DNA of 64,000 nt from Trichuris trichiura (GCA_037903355.1 JBAJFE010000014.1:7378001-7442000), one strand, 5' to 3'. Positions 9,900-22,429 are shown, counted from the first letter of the stretch. Notes: generated from the sequence alone by a model not told the origin. Program-made: numbers and translations.

Positions 9900-11195
9900 A
9901 AGTCAATGTTGAGATCGAACCGAACGCTATCGCCAGTGAAGTTAAAAAATCAGAAGCTCGCGGGTGAAAAGGTCAAGGAAAATTGTACATGAAATACCAC
10001 TGGTCAGTAACGAACGGCTTGCTCTTGTTCCAAATCGGAACAAAAGTGCACTATAGACGTACAAACAACTGCAAATGTCAATACCTTTGGGTTCCTTCCA
10101 TGTCATGTTTGCTCGCCATGAAATGTCGCGCGACACCCAAAACTACTATCACCTCTGCAAGCGAGAACCAAACATGTAAGCTAACTGACCACGTCAACTG
10201 CTATAAGCAATCTGCTAATGATGCAGAATTTGAAATGCACGCGTGACCTCAAAATTGTTTCCAAAGAATACATACGAAAGCTACCAGCATTAAATAATTA
10301 GAGGCATATGGTAAGCTCCAAATAAGAAAATGTTATCTCGTAAACTCAGGTTCACTTACTTGCAGTGATACAGATTCCACAATGGAAACAGAAGTAACTT
10401 TAAAATAACCATAAGGTAAAAATGATTTGCAGGCTAGAAGTTCGTGATCTGTAAAACGAACGGAGCGCATTAGCTGTTATTTAGATTCTGTCATTGCCAT
10501 TGTTAAGTGTACTACCGCAGAACGTCCGCTGTAGCCTTTCTGAATAACATTTTAACAGAAATTTTAGAAGGATTAAATCGCTACCCCTACTAGACATCCT
10601 ATTTTTAGACATTCAGTTTTCTTGGGATACTTTCCATCTCGATGCACGGCTTCGTTCGAACTAACCAGATCCGATAGGTAGGGGGTACCTGTCCCTTACC
10701 GCAGACTATATGTTTACTGTTGACGATCCAATCGTCGAGGAACACGAATAATGATAGAAGACAGTATTCCTGAACTTAGTTATTCTTTGTGTACCTGCGC
10801 ATTAGAATTTCACTATATAAACCTAAGTAAGCATCATACCTGGGCTGTTAGTTTTATCTCTGAAACCTAAAGCGTTCTATGCGTGCGAATAAAGCGATCT
10901 TACTGTCTGTCAACTTTAACATAACTTTTGTCATCCGCAGCGGATTCGGTAACCGATACGAGTCGAACTGAACAGCACCACTATCGCTGCCGAACTTTTC
11001 GGGACTGCTCTGGTCCTGAAGCTGTTACCGAATCATCTCATTCTGTTGAACGAGATGAACACCACAGCTCTTGCTGATGCCGTGACCAGTTCAACCTGAT
11101 GATGGTAACATGCATAGAGAAAATAACCATAAAGAAACTGCGTACCGTTCACTGGGGCACGGAGAGGGGCTCAGGCGCTGCGTCCACGGTGTTCT
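9900..11195. other. No gene recognised
   Basis: Several short open frames overlap on both strands (around 9942-10246) without recognisable domains. The stretch 10921-11105 is GC-richer, but its identity is unknown. Confidence 0.4.
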
Positions 11196-11247
11196 TTCGC
11201 GTAGACCAGGGCTGGGGAACCTTTTTGGTGCCGCGGGCCGTTTAGAC

Positions 11248-13835
11248 CATAGGTTCTCAAACTTTTTGATACATCGCCCCCCTGTGAACGTTCCTGACCG
11301 CTACTGCCCTCTAACTCTGGTTGGTCAAATTCAAGCGCGCTGATTGGCTGGAAAGTTGGACGTGGCATAGTCGGAAGGTTAGTAGGTTCTCAAACATTTC
11401 CCTCCGTCGCTCCTGATGCGAAAATTTTTGCAAAACCGCTACTCATGAGAACATTTTGCACAAAAGACTTCAACTCCTGGTCACCTGAAAGGCGTACTGT
11501 ACCACTCCTGCTTTTCCACCAACCACTTTACGATGTGAAAATTTCTGCTTGCCTTTCACATCTCTTGTCACATTTTTCAGGACATGGAGTCACATATGCA
11601 AGAAGCATTCATTAGCGTTTCCTGAAAAAAACAATCAGTGTGCGTCTGTTTGTTTTCTTATGTACACCAAAAAGAATTGTAGTGAGAAGGAACCAGATTG
11701 AAGTGAAAGCGCTTAAGCGAGAAAATACAAAAGAAACTATAACGCAAGTTTGCGACTGCACATGAACGGACACTACTCAATGTGATGGGTATGCTTAATG
11801 CAGTACGAGCAAGTTGTCTACGTTTGGCTGCCTCTTTGTCATCATCAGTCTAAGGTCACCTCGATTCACTATGTCCAGCTGACATCTCTCTTGCTACTTA
11901 GAAGCTCCGTAACTGCGCTAAAACCGCAATCTGCTAAATAAAACAATGGAAACGCAATAAGGATGTTTTTTACAGGAGCCCATAACAGCGGAAACAGTTT
12001 CCTTATTTCGCTCTGGACCCAAAACTGCTGATATTCACTTTTCAATTTCACTTTCAGCTCTTCACTGCTTTGCAGTTCAAGCAGTTTTCCCTGCAATTCC
12101 ATCTCCGCTTCGCCGACGTTGGACATAGGGTCTATTGCTCACTGTGGAATTTTTAAGTTAAGGATATCACTGAACCGTTCCGTCGAGTCAACGTGCAAGT
12201 GTTGACAGTACACTTCAACTTCTTGTTTAGCGATGTCCTCTTCTTCCTTCAGTGCAGCTAGAAGGGGAAACGGATAGAACTCACCGGCCCGTAAGTTTCC
12301 TTTGAAAGTTGGCAATTTCGCGGCGAAAGCAGATATAACTCCTTTCGTTTTAATCAAGTCTAAGTCACTGCCTTATAGCTGCAAGTTCATTACATTGAAT
12401 TTGTAGTATACGTCTGCCAGATACGCGATGTCCTTCATGTTTTTCTTTAAATTTTCTCGTAGAGAAGGGTTCACACACCACAAAAGTTCTAGAACTGTGT
12501 CAAAGAGGCTGTAAAAGCGAGTTAAACAAGCACCTTTTGACAACCAGCGAACTTCAGTGTGAAGTAACAGGCCATTGAAGTCTTCATGATTCTGTTCACC
12601 AAGCTGTCTGAATAGTTCCTCATTCAGCGATTTACTTTTGATGGTATCAACCGCTGTAAGAACCAATTGGAGTGATCAGTTTAATCGTTCGCTCAGGCGT
12701 CTTGTGGCTAAATGCTGTTGGTGAATGACGCAATGAACCACCAAAAAGCCAGTAACGAGCTGCTTCAAATGTGCGAGAAAGCCGCGGTAGCAGCCCACCA
12801 TCGACGGTGCTCCACCGGTTGCCACAGCAACTATGATCGCTGTAGGCATGTTTTTATCCTTGAAACATTTTTCTACAGCAAGGAAATAGGGCTTCTTGTT
12901 TGGTATCTGTCTGCAACTGTGTGGCAAACAGCAGTTCCTGTACCAGGGCTTCATCCATTACGAATCGGACATAACCTATTAATACTGCTTCATTGTTAGG
13001 TAAGATCGATTAATCAAGCTGCAAAGAAAAATGCGTTGCTCTCAAGAAGTCGCATAGAGTGCGTTCTACGTCGTTGCTCATTTCGTCAATCCTTCCTTGC
13101 ACCGTGTCATTACTCAGAGGTATCCTTCCGATTATTTTAGTTGTTGACATGTGCAGTACAGTCTGGATAACTTCGCTAATCACGGGAAGCAACAGTGTTT
13201 CCCCAATGTTATGTGGCTTTCCACATTTTGCAAACAGTAATGAAATGGTATAAGACGCACGCAGGCCGTCTTTATCTTTTCCTGGTGCCGGTGGCAACAT
13301 ACGTGGCAATATGTTCGTTGCACAAAATTTCTGGCGAAGCGACTGAAAGTAGCTGATGTTGTTGTCACGCATGTCTGGATGTACTCTATTAATGTGGTCT
13401 TGTAGCCTCGATGGCTTCATAGATTCGTTCGAAAACACTACCACAAATCAAACACAGAGGTAGCCATTTAGTCGCAGGTGAAGGAATGAAACAGCTAGGT
13501 CAGAATAGGATGAACTCTAAGCAATCCCCAATTGACCTTCTTTGAACTTACCGTCTCAACTTTTGGCGGAGTTGAGCCATGAAAAACACCATTGTTCAAT
13601 TGCGCCCTCCATCCCCACTTGACCACCTTTAAAGTCCCGCCTCCACTTCTGGCGAGAACGAGTTAAGAAAGGCCCTTCTTACGCTGGTTTTTCTGACAGC
13701 CTTTTTGCGCTAGAGACAATTCTTCCAGAATTTCTCTTATGTGATTCTCAACGCCCCCGCATAAGTTTCCCATCGCCCCTCTGTGCTCTCTCATCGCCCC
13801 CCAGGGGGCGATATCGCCCACTTTTAGAACGTAGG
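11248..13835 (-). mobile_element. hAT transposon 2 (ZBED5/FAM200-like) nested in hAT-1
   Basis: Ends CATAGGTTCTCAAACTTTTT and, inverted, CCTACGTTCTAAAAGTGGGC are typical hAT termini. A perfect 8-bp duplication GTTTAGAC flanks it (11240-11247 and 13836-13843), and removing the element restores hAT-1. The transposase on the minus strand is broken. A second, truncated copy is at 50521-52335. Confidence 0.85.
11830..13480 (-). pseudogene. hAT-2 transposase, degraded
   Basis: Successive minus-strand frames at 13444-13010, 12954-12676, 12666-12373, 12357-12139 and 12126-11869 give one hAT transposase in order. They contain VFSNESMKPSRLQDHINRVH (end of the BED finger), KCGKPHNIGE, PLSNDTVQGRI, a GGAPSMVGCYRGF catalytic block, HTEVRWLSKG and the C-terminal dimerisation tail (DCGFSAVTELL). 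The layout is that of transposases behind the vertebrate ZBED5/FAM200 genes. At least four stops or frameshifts separate the pieces. Confidence 0.85.
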
Positions 13836-13917
13836 GTTTAGACGTTTATAAGACCGTTCGAGGGCCGTATAGAATACTTAAACGAAAAACAGCCTGCTTT
13901 ATTTGTACGTATGTTTA

Positions 13918-15973
13918 TTAAATCACCCCTAATGGGATGCTTGGGACTGCTTTTCTGTGGTGAGGCGTGCAATGTTTGCTCCTTCTGATGACGTTTCTAC
14001 TCGCAGCTGGTTCACCAGATTTGTGTCGGTGGGTCTGGAACGCAGACGACTCTTTGCGAAGGTAAGTTTTGAAAAGAACTGCTCGCAGCAGTAGGTTGTT
14101 TCGAACACGGACGCGTATTTCAAAACGTCTCCTCAAAGCGGGAAATTCTTTGTTGCTTGCGTAATGCATATAGAACTCAAGCAGCGGGAAGTTGTTGTAT
14201 TTAGCCTTGAGCTCATCATCGCTTTGCAGCTGAATGATTTCGTGCTGCAGTTCATCGGGTACACCAGCTGGTTCTACATTGAATGGAAGGGCGAATATAT
14301 TCAGTTGCATCTGTCTACTTTTCACATGGTTGAATCTTTCGCTAGACGCCTCAAGTAGTTTCGCATATTTACCGGCATACTCTAATGTCGTAGAAGGCTG
14401 CTGTCCTTGGAGTGTAGAGAAATGTACCGTGTTGCCCTTTTCAAGTTGCAGTTTCCACAGCCTTAATTTAGCTTCAATTGATTTCACGTTTGAAACCAGT
14501 GAGCTGCGAAGCTGGCTCGGACCCTGCAACTTAATATTCAGTTCCGACAGGTACTTGACAATTTCTACCATGAAAGCCAGGTCACGTAGCCACTTTCTGT
14601 CATTTCGTTCCCTGACAGGTTTGCCATTGGTCTCCATGAACTGCTTAACTTCATCGCGCAGTTGGTAAAACCTCATTAGCATGTTCCCGCGATTCAGCCA
14701 GCGAACTTTGCAATGATAAACGAGATCACCATATTCGGAGGAAAGTTCATTCAAAAAATTTTAAACAGGCATTTATTAAGCCCTTTGCTCATGATACGGT
14801 TTACGCACGACACGGCTACTGATATCACATTGTTGAAACGCAGCGACCGTGCACAGACTCTGTTGATGTATGATACAATGGTACACAACCAAATCGTTCG
14901 GGACAAGACCGAGATGATTCATTTCCTTCTTAACAAACGCAACTTGGCCTTTTTGCAAGCCAATAATAGCTGGAGCGCCGTCCATAGTAAGACCACTTAC
15001 TTTTCCAAATTTTTGCCCGAATCGTTCCATTGATAAAACGAGTTTCTCAAATATGTCCTCACCCTTTGTAGTGCTATGCATGGCTTCCAGTGATAACAGT
15101 TCTTCTCGCGCCTCAAACTCTGCAGTTATCCCGCAAAGGAAAATGGTCAGTTGAGCGGTATTTATTACGTCCGTAGTCTCGTCACAAGCCAGGGAAAAAA
15201 TTCGAAGTTACCTGCAGTACGCTTCAGTGTTTTTTCAATGTCTTTTGCTAAGTCAGTGATCCAGTCTGAAACAGTTCTTCGAGATAAGCTAACACTTTCG
15301 AAAAGTTTTTCATTGGCTGGTACTAATAACTTCGCAGCTGCCACCATGCACTCTTTCACAAACACCCTCTGCTTGGGGTTTCAGCTTCTTTACGATCATT
15401 TCGCTCACTACGTAACTCGTTTGAAGGACGCTGTACGCGTCGCAGTGTGGCCTGGTGAAAGCGGTTTGTTGAGACTCCAAATTCCGTTGAAGCACACTGA
15501 TTCTATCCAGACGCTCTTGGCGTTTTAATTAATTCAACTTTCAATGTTTTGAGCTGCGATGCCGTTCCAGATTCGCTTTTTTCATAACAGCTATCGCGTC
15601 GCCACAAACAAGGCAAACTGGGTTGCTTTTCAGGTCAACAAAAAAATAGTCATTTAGATAGTCAAAATAGTCAGTCATTATCAATTTTTCTTTTCTTTGA
15701 ACTGGCCATTTGTAGCGTCCGGTGAGCGTGAACTCTAGCTTGCGATAAGCTGCACGAAACTTCAGGTTTCAGTATAAGTTTATGGGCAACTCGAAGGAAA
15801 AAGGCAAACTTTTGAGACAATTCTGCAACCCAGTTGTCAAGAACATAATCGCAACTACAGAGAACGAAATAACCTTTGGGACTTCGAAGACGTAAACGAC
15901 AGGCGGCCGGCACAAACCGACGAGAATGATAGCAAGAGAAGGCGTGAACGATGCCAGTGACTACTGAGAGCAA
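13918..15973 (-). pseudogene. hAT-1 transposase, degraded (GTF2IRD2-like)
   Basis: The minus strand begins near 15695 with ASSKKRKIDND and a BED-type finger remnant, then LETQ-like and VSLSRRTVSDWI segments (15365-15165). Next come MHSTTKGEDIFEKLV, LTMDGAPAI and HCIIHQQSLC (15081-14776), and a 278-codon frame from 14754 (YHCKVRWLNRGNML ... LPLLEFYMHYA). This order matches the hAT transposase captured in the GTF2IRD2 C terminus. Several frameshifts and stops make it non-functional. Confidence 0.8.
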
Positions 15974-16350
15974 AAAAGCAGAAGTGCTCTAGCATGTTGG
16001 ACAGTCGTTATCTCGAACAAAGCAATGGTCCACGCTACTTACGCACGCACACACACTATAGTGGCGCCTACTGCTTGTCACCGAGGACTAAGAATGTCGG
16101 TTTATCGACAGAGAGCTGTCAGCAACGCAGTCTTCTGAGCCAGCCTGACACTCCCTGCTTGTTACGCAAGATTTATGTTTTTACTAGGATTCACATGCAA
16201 TACGTTTATCGCATTATGAAAAATAACTTCCCACAATCACATTTCACTGAATCTCGCATCCATGTGCGGTTGCCCTAGCGCGTGGGCGGAAAATGGTCTC
16301 GCGGGCCGGACGTTCCCCACTCCTTATGTAGATGAAACGTCGGTGCGGAA

Positions 16351-17121
16351 ATGGTGAAAGAACGAATACGTACTCAAGGAAATGCTGATAAGAAAATGCG
16401 CACTGCGCGGTAGAGCCCCTTTCTGGCCAGAGCTAGAAACCCATTTGGCTGAGTGGTTGAAGGAAGAACGGTAAATTGGCTACATCGTTACGAGGAATGC
16501 TCTATGAAGTAATGCAATGGAATGGGTCACCAGAAGTGTTCATTTATGCTTTGGTTTTAACGCAACTGCGAGCTGGCGCTCCCGCCTTATGAAGGCCCGC
16601 TTCACAGTCCCGCTGCCATGCTTGGTAAACGGCACCAAGTTAAAACCTATGATCATATCTAAGCTACAAACAAGCTCAACATTGCATTTCCTTCTGGTTT
16701 ATTTGTTCACTTCTCCAAAAGCGGGTGGATGGAGGAAAACGGCGTGAGGTTGAGGATTGATAACGTTTCGAAAAAATGGCCAGAACGTGCTAATAATAGA
16801 AGCCTGCTAGTATGGAATTCGTTTCGTGGCCACGTGACATGCAAGATAAAATCTTACTTAAACGAATGCAAGATAGAAACAGCTGTAATACATGAGGAGC
16901 TTATGTCAATCTTGCAGCTGCTGGATGCCTGCCTGAGTAAACTATTTAGAGATCATATGAGTAAAAATTGGGTGCAGTGCATGTCAAGTAGACAGAAGGC
17001 CTATGCAACCGGTGGGTGCATGCGATCACCATTGCTTAATGCGCTTTGTGACTTCGTCATAAGGGCGTGGAAAAAAACCGGAAACGGTTATAAAGTCGTT
17101 TACGAAATGTTCTATTTGTAA
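16351..17121 (+). pseudogene. pogo-family DDE transposase relic
   Basis: Frames in order read RTAR*SPFWPELETHLAEWL, then RFTVPLPCLVNGTKLKPMII, then MEENGVRLRIDNV with RSLLVWNSFRGHVT (a decayed catalytic segment) and LLDACLSKLFRDHMSKNW. These are the steps of a pogo/Tigger DDE domain, ending with the LQPLD-like segment as ILQLLDACL. An early stop, a frame change near 16740 and loss of the N-terminal half show it is dead. No terminal repeats were found. Confidence 0.75.
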
Positions 17122-19100
17122 CGGTGCTGAAGGAATAAAAGACATTGACCGATCAGACAATGAAGTCATCGGAGATGGTCGAACAATTTAGTAGAGAGCA
17201 GGAAACCGCTACTCGGGCCCGCTAATACATGTGATCTTCAAGTGACTTATGCAGTGAACTTTTAGCGGCCGCAATTCTGTCGTAAATTCTGTAGATATCG
17301 CTGGTATTCGTATCCTGCGTTCGCTTAAGTATGGTTTTATCCTGTCGCGCAAGTAAATGTGCAAGTCACTCTGGTTAAGAGCTTTGACCATTAGCAAGTG
17401 CCTGCCATTTTCTCTGACGTTATCAGTTTATAACCACATGTCATTCTTATATGCCTAAACGTCTTTGTGAAAGTGAGCAAATTTACCAGAAAAGCTCGTG
17501 CCCCTCTGTTTTGTGTCCCATATTTCATGTTCCATGTATGCACACGATTATTAAAGTATCATCTTATACTCAAGTAAACATAAAGGAATGTTCCCTGTTC
17601 GGCAATTCTACGTACAGGAACAGACTGAAGGACTGACTCAAAGCAAATTTTAACCCAAAAGTAGCAAAAGCAGGAGTACATTAAAACAAAGCAAACCAGC
17701 GTGTAAATGTCATGCGCGGTGCGTTCAGTGGAAGAGACTGGCTAGCAGTCAAAGCATTACGTACACGAATAAATGCATGAAATTCACTGCAGTTCCTTAC
17801 CAATGAAAAATATCCTAGCACGTATTGGACTGTGCGGACTGATGGATTCAAAAAGTTATGAGCTGAACAGCCATTGCGCTTCATAGAAAGAATTGAGCAG
17901 CGTTACCGTGCTTCGGTTCAGACACTCATTAAACATGAAAAAAGAATCATTCGTCCTTCTACGCTTTTACGCGCTACTGATGTAACATGGTTGGTTGCGA
18001 GAGATCTGTGACCTTTTTTGCTATTAAATGTTTTTTCCTCCCCATTCTGTGCTTAATGTTATCGGAAGCAACGTAAAAGTGGAGAGAACGTGAAATCGTA
18101 CTTAATGCTGTTTCTACTAGACTGGACCAGTCAGCGTTGGTAACTAGCGTTGTTTAACGTGCTGCAATAAACATCGGCTGAAGGTGGACTAATCATCATT
18201 CGCCTAAGAGTGACCACTCACCCTTGCGACTGCATGAACCAGTCGGCGTTTGCAACGCTTGGCTAACCATCATGGGTGATGACGCATTCTTGTCATCATG
18301 TTAGCCTCGCGGTATACATTGGCATATACGGTAAATTTTCAAAAGCGTTTACAGGTCTACGGTAGAGCATTATATTACTAATCTAGAGATTTCTGGTTCA
18401 AAATTAAATGTCCTGCGCGCCATGTGAACTTAAATCCTCTTTTTAAACGATCGAAATAGAATTTATTGCGTGACTTTATTTCATAATGTTGGATTGCAAT
18501 TATATGACTGTTAAGTTTGTTTGTTACGTATGTTACAGGTCGCACGGCGCTGACGCACATGAGCGTAAAAGATGACGTCTCTTATATGTTATCTCGACTG
18601 CCGCTAATTACGACAGAAGGCTGCTGCCTGCCTGAAGTAAACGACGAGTGCTAAGGAATAAAGGTTGTTTGTTATTTCGATCGGGGCACACACACACACA
18701 CACATACACAGAGAATAACGACGCACTAGTTCCCTTCTGCGACTAGAGCAACTACACGTGTCCACCGCACAAATTAGCACTCGCTTTTAGTCGGTTCTCA
18801 TTCCCGCCTTCTGTCTTCTACATCACAGTTGCTTACCTGCATTCCATACCGTAGCGTTTCAGGTGCGTTACACCGAGAACCTATGAGTTTACCTGTAGAA
18901 CTTTCCTGAGGATTTGGGTGGAATGACAACATAAAATTACCTGAGAACATTGACCCCATAAGTTTGAGAGTAACCGATGAGAGTTCGATGGCAACTGAAT
19001 AAGTTTAAAACGCCAAAGTTTATGAGTTGTAAATAATCGCTTTAAAACAGCATTATCCTAATGGGCAGTCATGGAATAATGTTAGTCTAGCGGGAGCGTC
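17122..19100. other. No gene recognised
   Basis: Only short open frames without domains occur here, apart from a CA microsatellite. The last few hundred bases should include the promoter and 5' leader of the kinase gene, but no motif decides the start. Confidence 0.45.
18687..18710. repeat. (CA)n microsatellite
   Basis: About twelve CA units with one interruption (cacata). Confidence 0.9.
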
Positions 19101-19125
19101 ATGAACGTCACCTGCTCTGAAAAAA

Positions 19126-20145
19126 ATGCCTAATGAACTTTGCTCGCTGAAGGAAGGGCTTTTGTTGAAGAACCGATGGATGGTGTGCCAGAAGCTTGGA
19201 GCTGGTGGATTTGGGGCAGTGTATGTTGTTAAAGATAAAAAGAACAACCTAAATGAAGCGGCTTTGAAGGTTGAGTCCTTATCAGTCAAAGCAGCCGTTC
19301 TGAAAATGGAAACTTACGTGCTACACAAGTTGCAAGGTAAGCCGCATGCTCTCAAGTTCTGGGATGCAGGGGTTCAAGATAAATTTCGATTCCTGGTAAT
19401 GCAGCTTGCTGGCAGTAATCTGGCGGATTTAAAACGCGATGCTCCAGATCAGAAGCTGTCATGCAGCACAGCTGTTCGCATTGGAATTCAGGGAGTTGAA
19501 GCCATAAGGGACATTCATGAGATTGGTTTTTTACATCGCGACATTAAGCCTGGAAACTTTGCTGTGGGCAAGGAGCCTTCAGATTGTAGAAAAGTTTATC
19601 TACTGGACTTCGGTCTTTCTCGACAATATTTTGGGAAAAAGCCGGGAGAGCTACGTCCCCCAAGGGCTAAATGCGGGTTCAGAGGAACTATTCGGTACGC
19701 ATCGCCGAACACTCACCAAGGAAAAGAGCAGGGCAGGCATGACGATCTATGGTGCTTGTTCTATATGCTAATCGAATTCAAGCAGGGCGTACTGCCTTGG
19801 CAGAAAGTTTCCAATAAAGACGAGGTTGGACGTTTGAAAAACACAATTGACAGCAAGCAACTTTTGGCTGATTTGCCATCACAATTTCATGACATAATGA
19901 AAATGCTTCAAAAATTGGCATATGCTGATCCGCCTGACTACGACTGGTTCATAGAGAAGTTCAGAAGCGTTATGAGGGACAGGGGCTATAAGGAGGATGC
20001 ACCTTTTGAATGGGAGGAAGGTGGTGAGGATTACAAATATACTACTATTCCTTCAAAGAAGAAGGTAGAAGCACCCAATCCATATGAAAGCCAGATGGCG
20101 CAGCAGAAGGATGTCATACGGGGAGATAAATCTAACAGTCAATAG
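19126..20145 (+). CDS. Tau-tubulin-kinase-like (CK1 group) protein kinase, single exon
   Basis: Encodes a 339-residue serine/threonine kinase of the CK1 group, TTBK/Asator branch, whose members phosphorylate microtubule-associated proteins. Visible motifs are the P-loop GAGGFG (25-30), ATP lysine in AALKVES (48), HRDIKPGNF (137-145), DFG (161-163), the CK1-type GFRGTIRYAS and GRHDDLW. The kinase domain spans about 17-300; a 40-residue lysine-rich tail follows. Every catalytic residue expected for activity is present. The ATG at 19126 sits just upstream of the domain, and another ATG at 19101 is out of frame. There is no intron, and an AATAAA lies 290 bp downstream. Vertebrate TTBKs are much longer; short single-domain members are common in nematodes. 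A retrocopy is possible, but no poly-A tract or duplication was seen. Confidence 0.9.
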   Translation: MPNELCSLKEGLLLKNRWMVCQKLGAGGFGAVYVVKDKKNNLNEAALKVESLSVKAAVLKMETYVLHKLQGKPHALKFWDAGVQDKFRFLVMQLAGSNLADLKRDAPDQKLSCSTAVRIGIQGVEAIRDIHEIGFLHRDIKPGNFAVGKEPSDCRKVYLLDFGLSRQYFGKKPGELRPPRAKCGFRGTIRYASPNTHQGKEQGRHDDLWCLFYMLIEFKQGVLPWQKVSNKDEVGRLKNTIDSKQLLADLPSQFHDIMKMLQKLAYADPPDYDWFIEKFRSVMRDRGYKEDAPFEWEEGGEDYKYTTIPSKKKVEAPNPYESQMAQQKDVIRGDKSNSQ

Positions 20146-20435
20146 TCTAACCAAACTCCAGATCACTATCACATTATTGAACGTTAGCATCTGATAGCAA
20201 TTCATGATACACAACCTCTGATTGTCATGGTTTACTGTTGTGACATTAAATCTATCCTTCATTAAAGGCTATCATTTGCCGGGAGAATTCAGACGAAGTA
20301 GCGGTGCTTTCTCAATGTGTTTATCTTCTACATTTCTTTTTACGTATGTAGCCTGTTCATCGAGTATTGAAGTTCTGAAACGCGATGAGCTCTCAAGTCG
20401 CGTTCTGCCCTCAGCGTCCCTGTTCTTAACACAGA

Positions 20436-20441
20436 AATAAA
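20436..20441 (+). promoter_or_regulatory. Candidate poly(A) signal of the kinase gene
   Basis: AATAAA 291 bp after the kinase stop codon, in AT-rich sequence. Confidence 0.4.
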
Positions 20442-20839
20442 ACTTTCATCCCTTGCGAAATCTTTTGTATAGAAAGTAAAAAGTTGAACTCTTAAGGTCG
20501 GATTGCTGCGTTGTGCCGAAAGCTGGATCGTTAAAACTTTTACAGCGGGATATTTCTGCAAAAAACTGATCTAACCAGTAAGAAATCCTATTTATTCAAT
20601 CCTCTTCATCCTTCTATGCTTTCAGTTAAACTCAACTTCGTAACAGAGGTTGTATTTATTATTTACTTACATGTTTCGTTAATGATGTTTTTTATCTTTG
20701 TGCACGACGGCGGCATCTACTAAGCGTTCGTACGTCTGTTCTAACCTAGTTCTTATCAACGGTGGCTTCTAGTCCGTACAATGTTTAAACAGTAAATAGT
20801 AAAATTTTTCATATTCATAGAATTTCATTGTCATAGTAA

Positions 20840-21715
20840 GGTCCTTGAAAACGGGGTGTTTTGTAACGGCCTGTGTTTTCATGGTTGTGATGTCTTCTAC
20901 GGCTTTTCCCGTTTTTCGTTGTGCTGTTATCTGTAATTAAATTAAAACAACTGCTCTACCAACGGATGGATGAGCCGTTATTAAGAAAATGTACAGATAT
21001 CAATATACTCAACTTTTTTAATGTTCAAAGATTCCGGAACGCTCTAATTCCGTCGTCAGTGAGGTGGTGGAGGAGTTGTTATTCTCCGAATGGTATTATA
21101 TAGGCACACATGACAATAGGAATTGGGGCGAGGTCAGCGCGGCAGTGAGCAACACTTGGTTTTACTTATAAGTGGCTCCCAAGCCGTGCTAATCTCTAGT
21201 CCTACGTCACGGTTGATCGTAGGGTTATGGCGGATGTAAAGAGCCTCCTTAACCCGGCGGCGATGGAAGTGGCTCTCGCGACAAATAATCCGGGGTTGTA
21301 GGTCGAGCGAGCATTGAGAGGAGCCGGGTTAAGGAGGCTCTTTACATCCGCCATAACCCTACGATCAACCGTGACATAGGACTAGAGATTAGCACGGCTT
21401 GGGAGCCACTTATAAGTAAAACCAAGTGTTGCTCACTGCCGCGCTGACCTCGCCCCAATTCCTATTGTCACGTGTGCCTATATAATACCATTCAGAGAAT
21501 AACAACTCCTCCACCACCTCACTGACGACGGAACCAGAGCGTTCCGAAAGCTTTGAACATTAAAAAAGTTTAGTGTATTGATATCTGTACATTTTCTTAA
21601 TAACGGCTCATCCATCCGTTGGTAGAGCTGTTGTTTTAGTTTAATTACAGATAACAGCACAGCGAAAAACGGGAAAAGCCGTAGACCTTACAACCATAGT
21701 AAGGTCCTGTTCTTA
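20840..21715. repeat. Palindrome of two head-to-head PLE 3' ends (class A)
   Basis: Arms at about 20850-21255 and 21315-21710 are reverse complements around a spacer of about 60 bp. They carry the same sequence family as 4020-4860: a PLE tail (HNPTINRD then EISTAWEPLISKT in the right arm), a hammerhead-like core and the gtagaagac...gggaaaagccg terminal words. Confidence 0.8.
21532..21549 (+). ncRNA. Hammerhead-like core, class A
   Basis: CTGACGA begins at 21532, followed by the GGAAC...GTTCC hairpin and GAAA (21546-21549). The mirror on the minus strand (about 21031-21059) has lost the GAAA triplet. Confidence 0.45.
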
Positions 21716-21729
21716 CAATCAGCAAAGTT

Positions 21730-21905
21730 TTGTCACCTGAGCTTTCGGGCTAGGCGTTAACCGGTCTTTACGGACAGGCAGGGAGAATTCATGCTGGGGT
21801 TACAGGTTCGCCACAAAGCTCTGCTTTGGGCAAGGAGCCTCTAGTCCTGCCTATCCGCTGAAGATGGGTTAAGGCCTAATCTGGAAGCTCTGGTGTCGGA
21901 AGGTT
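21730..21905. repeat. Short inverted repeat with decayed class C cores
   Basis: The left half (gagctttcgggctaggcgtt ... acggacaggcagg) is mirrored by the right half (cctgcctatccgctgaagat ... ctggaagctc). Both include CTGAAGA-type cores on opposite strands, and the hairpins are imperfect. Confidence 0.5.
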
Positions 21906-22425
21906 GCGCCTTTGCAGTCAAGCGTAATCAAAGTAATTTTGTTGGTTATACAGTGCAAATGGAATAAATGAGTGAACACTCATAAGCAGACAGACGTAGA
22001 GGTAGGAGGAACAAGCGAGATTAGCGACTAGGTTTTAAATAGGGAGCGTCTAGACAGCTCCCAGACGTCGTCGCTCCCGCGACCCCAGATTAACGATAAC
22101 AAACGGATCACAGAGAGGCCATCAGTGGACAGCGTCCATCATCGTTAATCCTTGCTTTATTTGAGACCGACGTGCACTAACACCTTTGCTCTGTTCCTTG
22201 TGGCAGGTGTGTGGCATGCCAACTCCAAGCACCTGGTGACAAAACTTTGTTGAATGTAATAATGGGACGTTAGCCTAACAATAAAAGTTTATATTCTACA
22301 TGAAGTTCTACCGTCCCGTACCAAAAAACTATCTTACATTTTTAATATCTGCTTTTGATCTTTTCACCATTCCTTCCCGTTCCTTTGTAAGCGTATTTAG
22401 AACAAACGCCTCATCAGCAAGTTGT
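21906..22425. other. No gene recognised
   Basis: Unique-looking sequence with no supported coding frame or transposon end. Confidence 0.4.
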
Positions 22426-22429
22426 TAGG

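Larger units (their letters stand above)
11207..16325 (-). mobile_element. hAT transposon 1 (GTF2IRD2-like transposase), split by hAT-2
   Basis: The left end CAGGGCTGGGGAACCTTTTT and right end (reverse complement starting AGGAGTGGGGAACGTCCGGC) are hAT-type termini. Flanking octamers gcgtagac (11199-11206) and atgtagat (16326-16333) look like a decayed 8-bp duplication. Internal sequence near both ends recurs in non-autonomous copies at 42453-42945, 52545-52637, 56785-57867 and 60342-60858. The transposase lies on the minus strand. The element is interrupted by hAT-2 at 11248-13835. Confidence 0.75.

Noticed and set aside
14164..14668. Plus-strand frames of 64 and 144 codons
   Set aside because: They are shadows of the minus-strand hAT-1 transposase frame at 13918-14754.
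18687..18710. CA tract as a CRISPR or satellite array
   Set aside because: Simple microsatellite; no spacers. No CRISPR array, operon or other prokaryotic signal was seen in the window.
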